In this document: positions 59,045-64,000 of the stretch, one piece after another
Layout: the number at the start of each line of letters is the position of its first letter
How positions within the stretch are numbered: the first letter of the stretch is position 1
Source: Guyanagaster necrorhizus
Lineage: Eukaryota > Basidiomycota > Agaricomycetes > Agaricales > Physalacriaceae
NCBI RefSeq assembly: GCF_019112545.1
Contig: NW_025064920.1
Span: 248,001-312,000 of the forward strand
Length of the DNA: 64,000 nucleotides
Direction: 5' to 3'
Notes under the pieces: model-generated
Database searches by the model: none
Told to the model about the DNA's origin: nothing
What the model saw: the letters and a program-made list of their open reading frames with translations, nothing else
Position numbers and translations under genes: made by a program

Positions 59045-59130
59045 TATCCTTTGGTGTAGTCATTTCTTTACCGGACGACCTCAATTCGGATCTAGGAAGA
59101 TCTACTTACGTATACATTCCAGTTCTTACT
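59045..59130 (+). repeat. tRNA-derived SINE-like copy 4
   Basis: TTGGTGTAGTCATTTCTTTA resembles the head of copy 3. CAATTCGGATCTAGG near 59082 is a decayed B box in the corresponding place. Confidence 0.4.
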
Positions 59131-60429
59131 TTGCACACGCAGTGCATAAACACAGAAACTCGAAGAGGGTACGGGTCTAATCTGGCTCAGGATTAAAACG
59201 AAAGAGCGGTGTAGGTAGTGAAGAGAACGGAGGCTACCACAACAATGACGAGGGAGAATAAGGACATGTACAGTCGGTCCATAGCTGAGGGGCGAATCCA
59301 GGGCATAGTAACGCATGTGCCTTCCAGCTTGCACTTGAGAGAGCATATTCGGAGTCGTACGAACTATGGATTCCTACACGAATGTTAGCTCCATTCGTGA
59401 GGATGCTATACCTACTCGCGGGGAGAGATAGGCAGTGTGCCTCACAGATGGACTTACTCAACATTTGCTCTTTGGGTCCAGCACATCGCACGGGGGCTAT
59501 GAGCGCAGATATCGAGACCGATGAGATATGAAATCCTGGGAGAGGTGGAGTTGGATCTTAGGCTAATCCATATGTACAGAGCTTGGTTCCTTTGCGGTGG
59601 TATTACAAGTACCTTCGGCGATCGTATTGCGATGGGCCGTCGTCGTCAAGCCTATACAGTGGACTTTACAGCATTCTGCTAAAAGTACTGTCTCGAAGCC
59701 TGAAGAAAGCTTAAGAGAAAATGGAGATGGAGATTGCACAATGACGCACGGCGTTTTTTTTTTGAGATTAACGGTAACATTATCGTCCTCCAGCCAACAA
59801 ATTCACGCTTTATATTCTCGCCAACGCCAAGATGGAATGGTCCAGGAGAAAGAGACGGATGTGCGGGAACCAGAACGGTTTCGTTCGTCAACGAAGTCAG
59901 TACGTAGCGGGAAACCATGTTAGCTCCTCAATGTCATCGTGGTCAGGAGGGAAGGAGGAGGAGGGAGGGGACATTGGGCCTCAAACGTATTGGTATTGAG
60001 CAGGATGGGATTATTCATGGACGTCGGGAGCAAGGAAGGCCGTGACTATGTGACGCCATACGGACCTTCCTGGTCGTCTCATCTTTTTCTCTTCCTTCCA
60101 CCACGGCAGCAGAATTCGTCGCTGCGAATCCTTACCGTGTCAAGAACGACCTCAGTAATTCTTACCCATTACGTCCGCTGCCGATGGAAAGGATTTCTCT
60201 TGGAGCGTGCACCCGATACCTGCCGATGAGATGATATCTTGTTCATGGTCCTAGGGAGTTTTCAACGGTTGGTGCAGCATCATTATCATTGTAGCGAGAG
60301 ACTGAACAAAATTCATAGCTACGACCTCTGCTTCACTGTTGCATACTGCTTGCCCAATTCTTCCTCTGCAGACAGACGGATGCATCAGTATATCCTGAAC
60401 AACTGTTTCAGCGTGGAGGACCGAGCTAG
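59131..60429. other. Host DNA without recognised gene
   Basis: Short overlapping frames on both strands. Two further blocks (accgtgtcaagaacgacctcag near 60136 and attgtagcgagagactgaac near 60288) resemble parts of the SINE-like repeats. No larger structure is seen. Confidence 0.35.
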
Positions 60430-61371
60430 TGGTCAAGGTGGGGAGGAAGTCAGCAATGTCGGAGAGGTTGGATCTGCCTGGTGCTGGTGACGAAGCCGAG
60501 GCGGAGGGAACGAATGGTCTGGCATCGTCGTTGTCAACCCCGATGGGCTGACCGACGCCATATTGTTGTATACGGTGTTTGTCAGTTCATCGCGACTGAC
60601 GCGATGGTGCCAAGTCTTCTCGTCCCTCTTGGCGCGCATGAAGTCCACCCAGTCGTTAGGGTCACTGTAGGTCGTGGTGTATGGTGTGCCAGAGCGGCGT
60701 TCGTTCCTCCGACGCCATCCTATCATCATAGTGGGGCTTGCCAAGGAGGGTCAGTAGGTACTATCTTACCCAGACATGATGGACAAGAGTCGGTGCGTCG
60801 TCTGGAGTTTCACCAGGGATATACTGATCATCATCCAGGATTGAGAGCGTATGCCGGTGCAAATCGAATGGATGGATAGGCAGCGTGTGGCTCGGTTCAG
60901 TATCAATCTGGTTCCTCCAGGCCGTCACCTGTTCGATGACCTCAAATAGTTTTCCTGCTACCAATGAGTTCCTCAGTTTCTGTACCAGTGAATGACGCAC
61001 TCACCAAAATATCTCCTTCACAAGCAAACGGCATATTATCCCGCTCATTTAGTGGAGTCTCCATGGCCCTATTCCTAAAGGCTACAGTGTTTTCAAACCC
61101 AAAGATGCTGAGCTGCGATGTGACGATTAGTAGAAACTCCTTCGTATTCGCGATCGTGGCTCACTAGAATGTACGTCCAGTCCCGGATCTCGGACATTGG
61201 CACCTCTGAGTCCTCCATGTTGCGAGATGAGTTCATATTGGAATCTGGCAGGTTGACTTTCGATTCGCGGTCGTTGTACAAATTACAAATCACGAGCCCT
61301 GAAGACATGAGCCTTTGTTTTCTTTTCGGACGGCTGGCAAACCACAGCGGGTACATCTTTCTTCTTCCCAT
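60430..61371 (-). other. Candidate minus-strand multi-exon gene, unidentified
   Basis: The minus strand shows several exon-like frames joined by plausible introns. A frame from an ATG at 61371 ends MSEIRDWTYIL at a donor GTGAGC (61164). The 52-nt intron (branch CTAAT, acceptor CGCAG) leads to a 36-codon exon (61112-61005, LSIFGFENTVAF...ACEGDIL) in phase. A GTGAGT donor follows, then a frame with DDDQYIPGETPDDAP (to about 60770), then GTAAGA...GATAG and another frame with YSDPNDWVDFMRAKRDEKTW (to 60433). The last two joins do not keep phase in the simplest model, so it is either more complex or disrupted. No domain is recognised. Confidence 0.35.
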
Positions 61372-62009
61372 ATCAAGTGCTCAGGTTGAGCGCTCTCTGT
61401 TAGTTTGACGTCAATCATTGTTTGGTGCAAGTATGATAAAATCTTCCTGTGCTCGATTTGCTTCCTTGACGGTCACTTGCCACCGGGATATCTAATACAG
61501 ATAGGATCGTCCTCCTTCTTGATATTTCTCCAAGTTTCGGTCTTCGTGGTCTTCTCATACTGGTACGCGAACCCTAATTATCAGTTGGTCAAACGAAACT
61601 CCGCTACGGACCTAATGTCTAATCCTGTGGCGCAGCATCAACCAATACGTCCGCCACAATGGACCAAGGTACACGTTTAATTTGTTTCTGTTCTTCCGAT
61701 ATGTACCTATATGGTATATGCAGGGTTTCTGGCTTTCATTTGCACGGAGCAAACAAATCTCTCGCGTGTTGAAGTAGCACACCCTCCATGTCACTCTTAC
61801 CTTACATAATCGTAGCTACCAATACTGGAGATCGAAAGTCAACGCTTACTAGCTTTTGACTTTCGACTCCAGACCTGGCTTTCCCCGCTGCGCTTCGCAA
61901 CCTGCTCTCAACATCGCGAAGGCATACTCGGTGCGTTACCTTTGGCTCTGCAGGATGAATCTCATGGACGATGCAGGAAAAACGAATTCATGACTCTACA
62001 TTGTCATGC
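61372..62009. other. Host DNA without recognised gene
   Basis: This may contain upstream exons or the promoter of the minus-strand candidate at 60430-61371. A plus frame at 61405-61680 has no recognisable motif. Confidence 0.3.
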
Positions 62010-62200
62010 TTGAGTTTTGCTTGATGTCATAGTGCGGCGATCCTTACGGCGTCGTCCATGCAGGACTTGCGTGTTGGAAGAAAAGGAACCGGTGCGTAAC
62101 TGTTTTATATCTTCGCAGACCATGAATCTCATTCAAGACTGGCCTTTAGGGTGCGATGATCTCAATGACCTCTCTCCGCCAATCAAAGGGATGAAGACCT
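62010..62200 (+). repeat. Spacer module, copy 3
   Basis: Blocks catgcagga.cttg, tgttggaagaaaag, gtgcgtaac, ttcgcag and tctcat...ctggcctttagg match the order of the copy at 56090-56320. The first third is more diverged. Confidence 0.45.
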
Positions 62201-62894
62201 TTGAAAAACGAAGAGGAAAAGATGCCTTAGCGGCTAGTAGAGGCGTGGCCATTCTTCCGTTTCCAATCTACTACATCACTTGGTCTCGGGACTTTGACCT
62301 TCTGCTGCCTCGGATCCCCTCGATACTATCCGACATGCCAGTGATCGTCGCAAGAAAGTGCTACATACATCACAATATCGAAGCCTTTTTAAAGAACGAA
62401 GACCATCATGCAGACCCCACCTGAGTGATGCCTTTACCATTCACGAATAGTTGACGGCATTTCTCTATGGATGTTTCGACCGTTTGGTTGAAGAGCGGGG
62501 GGCGGAACCCGGTCCGGAAGACCGACGCGCGTCTTTTGTCATTACTCCCACCGCTCGCTACCAAAAAGTACTCGAAAATCGCCTTGAATGGTTTCGCAGG
62601 AGCTGGGCTTTGCTCGGTACTCTCAGGTGTAGCAGCGGTGAATATCTATCGGGCAGAGTAGTATGCGAGTTGGAGGGACCTGCAGATATGTGCGTTCATT
62701 TTCTTCTTTTCTCTCTCTCTCTCTCAATCTTATGGCTGCATAGTCCTCGTTCGGACACTACTTCCCGCTTTAACTTCCACTATCGAGCGGTACAAACGCG
62801 AACACGATCGACACTCTACCTACAAAGTCGGCTCTACTCCACCCTTTCGCACGTTTGCCTCCAAGTCTACCTGACGATAGATAATCTATCAGCT
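62201..62894 (+). other. Spacer before GST unit C, no recognised gene
   Basis: Two overlapping plus frames (62451-62903 and 62467-62661) have no known motif. A (TC)n run sits near 62708-62725. The last part (ctctacctacaaagtcgg ... agataatctatc, 62815-62890) is a second copy of 55775-55855 downstream of GST unit A, evidence of segmental duplication. Confidence 0.45.
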
Positions 62895-63182
62895 ATCTCG
62901 TAAGTTTACTTCTGCTCCTTGGATCTGGTTTCCCCAATAAAACAAAAGTGTAGTCAGCCAACATGTGATGCGTATCATCTGAATAATAAAGGCCCGACTC
63001 CGCGGTCTTGGACGGTATGGTCGTGGATGTCAATAGGTTACGAGCGGCCACTGTACATCCGCATTAACTTCGTGGAAATGACAAAGATCATAGCTATTGG
63101 ATGATTCATATTAAGTATGCCTCGCGCGAACTATAACCCAAGCTGAACTGCATTCATCTTAGAGTCATAGTGAACCCCCAGC
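62895..63182 (+). promoter_or_regulatory. GST upstream module, unit C
   Basis: Third copy of the upstream module, with CATCCGCATTAA, GTGGAAATGACAAAG and GGATGATTCAT (63099-63109), 74 nt before the ATG. Confidence 0.5.
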
Positions 63183-63921
63183 ATGATTAATCTGTACGAC
63201 CTTCCGTTCAAAGCCCCAAATTCCCCAGGGACATTAAAAACCTGGCGACCAGGTACGCGTATATTGCACTACACGCGTATCATAAAACTGACCAGGAAAT
63301 GCGGCAGGTATGCCCTAAACCTCAAAAACCTGCCCTACAAGACCGTCTATGTCGAACTCCCCGACGTCAAAGCTCTAGCCAAAGAGATTGGCGCCCCCAC
63401 CAGCACGAAGCCTGATGGCGTCTCCCCCTTCTACACGATCTCCATCACCCAAGACGACCCCATCGGTGCCGTAGTTTCTGACTCGGTCGTCGTAATAGCT
63501 TATCTCGACAAAGCATACCCTTCCTCCGGGCCCGTTCTCATCCCCGCCGGGACGATGATCCTCTAGCTCGCCTTCTTAAGTGCAGTAGTCGCCGCTTTCG
63601 TTCCCCTCCTGCCATTCCGCTTTCCGGTACTGACGACGAAGACGAACGAGGCGACAGCAGTGTATTTACTGAAGACGAGGCTGCATGTGGCTGTCAAGGT
63701 TGAGATGCTGAAAAGGCGAGGAGCGAGAGAAGCTGTGGGTAAAAGCGAAGGAGAACCTTGGGAAGATCAGCAAGTGGTTCGAAGGAAGCCAAGGTGACTT
63801 TGTTATGGGGGGCGAACCGTGTTTCGCGGACACGGTGATTTGCGTGTATCTGCAGTTCATGAGGAATATGGTTAGGGAGAAGAGCGAGGAGAGTTTCACG
63901 CCGTATGAGAAATTGTTGTAG
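63183..63921 (+). pseudogene. GST pseudogene, full length but broken
   Basis: Exon 1 (63183-63252) has lost one base next to the splice site (tggcgaccag versus tggcggaccag), so the spliced frame fails, although reading through the 55-nt intron happens to stay open. Exon 2 keeps PDVKALAKEIGA, SPFYTI and YPSSGPVLIPAGTM, then a CAG to TAG stop at 63564-63566. A one-base insertion near 63712 shifts the C-terminal domain, and the segment before the end is shortened. The remnant stop is at 63919-63921. Confidence 0.8.
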
Positions 63922-63964
63922 GAAATCACCTCGAATAGCCCAGTCGGTTGCCAGAATAAAGAGG

Positions 63965-64000
63965 ACGTGGCATAATGGACAGGCTACCGTGCAATATGCA
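63965..64000 (+). repeat. tRNA-like / SINE head cut by the window edge
   Basis: TGGCATAATGG (63969-63979) is a perfect polymerase III A box followed by ACAGGCTACCGTGC, resembling the 5' half of a tRNA. It could be the start of a real tRNA gene or of another SINE-like copy, because the B box would lie outside the window. Confidence 0.45.

Noticed and set aside
62708..62725. (TC)n tract as a promoter element or repeat array
   Set aside because: It is a short simple pyrimidine run with no repeat structure beyond microsatellite length.

Overview
The window looks like a scaffold piece from a filamentous basidiomycete, probably an Agaricomycete. The evidence is introns of about 43-71 nt with GTRNGT donors and CTRAY-like branch points, a tandem family of fungal etherase-like (FuA-type) glutathione S-transferases, an F-box-type relic with features I associate with Agaricomycetes, and Ty3/gypsy chromodomain and Ty1/copia retrotransposons. 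Three zones are visible: ordinary CpG-containing host DNA at 1-5131, a CpG-starved block of nested transposons and decayed sequence at 5132-49918, and CpG-containing host DNA at 49919-64000.

The left host zone holds one convincing gene, a four-exon C2H2 zinc-finger protein (1567-2732) whose two fingers only appear after splicing. It also has a 44-bp imperfect foldback repeat (1234-1336) and a doubtful two-exon reading frame (3259-3530).

The centre is a nest of five LTR retrotransposons, called E1 to E5 here. E1 is a Ty1/copia element (5132-44247). E2 is a plus-strand Ty3/gypsy element (6383-40562) inside the internal region of E1. E3 is a minus-strand gypsy element (6724-31427) inside the 5' LTR of E2. 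E4 (plus, 11505-19657) and E5 (minus, 20334-28943) each interrupt the gag of E3 and have perfect 5-bp target duplications (agttt and cttgt). E2 also carries a 1.4-kb unclassified insert in gag (31876-33279). All five are broken by stops and frameshifts. Many lesions fit CG to TG or CA transitions, and in E5 these changed catalytic Asp and Gly codons. E5 is the best preserved, with a 504-codon open pol segment.

The four gypsy elements share an architecture of the Tf1/sushi type. The sequence just inside the 5' LTR is complementary to a 13-nt stretch of the LTR lying about 35 nt downstream of a TATA box, as in self-primed reverse transcription. Where it can be read, pol lies in the -1 frame relative to gag, and Pol ends in a chromodomain. 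Three of the four (E2, E4, E5) also have a conserved hydrophobic segment at the Gag N terminus. E1 instead has a primer site matching the anticodon arm of initiator tRNA-Met (half-tRNA priming).

After the nest, 44248-49918 is CpG-poor and contains no gene I can recognise. The right host zone is a birth-and-death array of GST genes: one intact two-exon gene (57584-58373), two nearly full-length pseudogenes (54898-55663, 63183-63921) and at least three fragments. Each of the three complete units carries the same roughly 300-bp upstream module, including an invariant GGATGATTCAT. Between the GST units lie an F-box-like pseudogene, an unidentified minus-strand multi-exon candidate, and several tRNA-derived SINE-like copies, the last cut by the right edge of the window.
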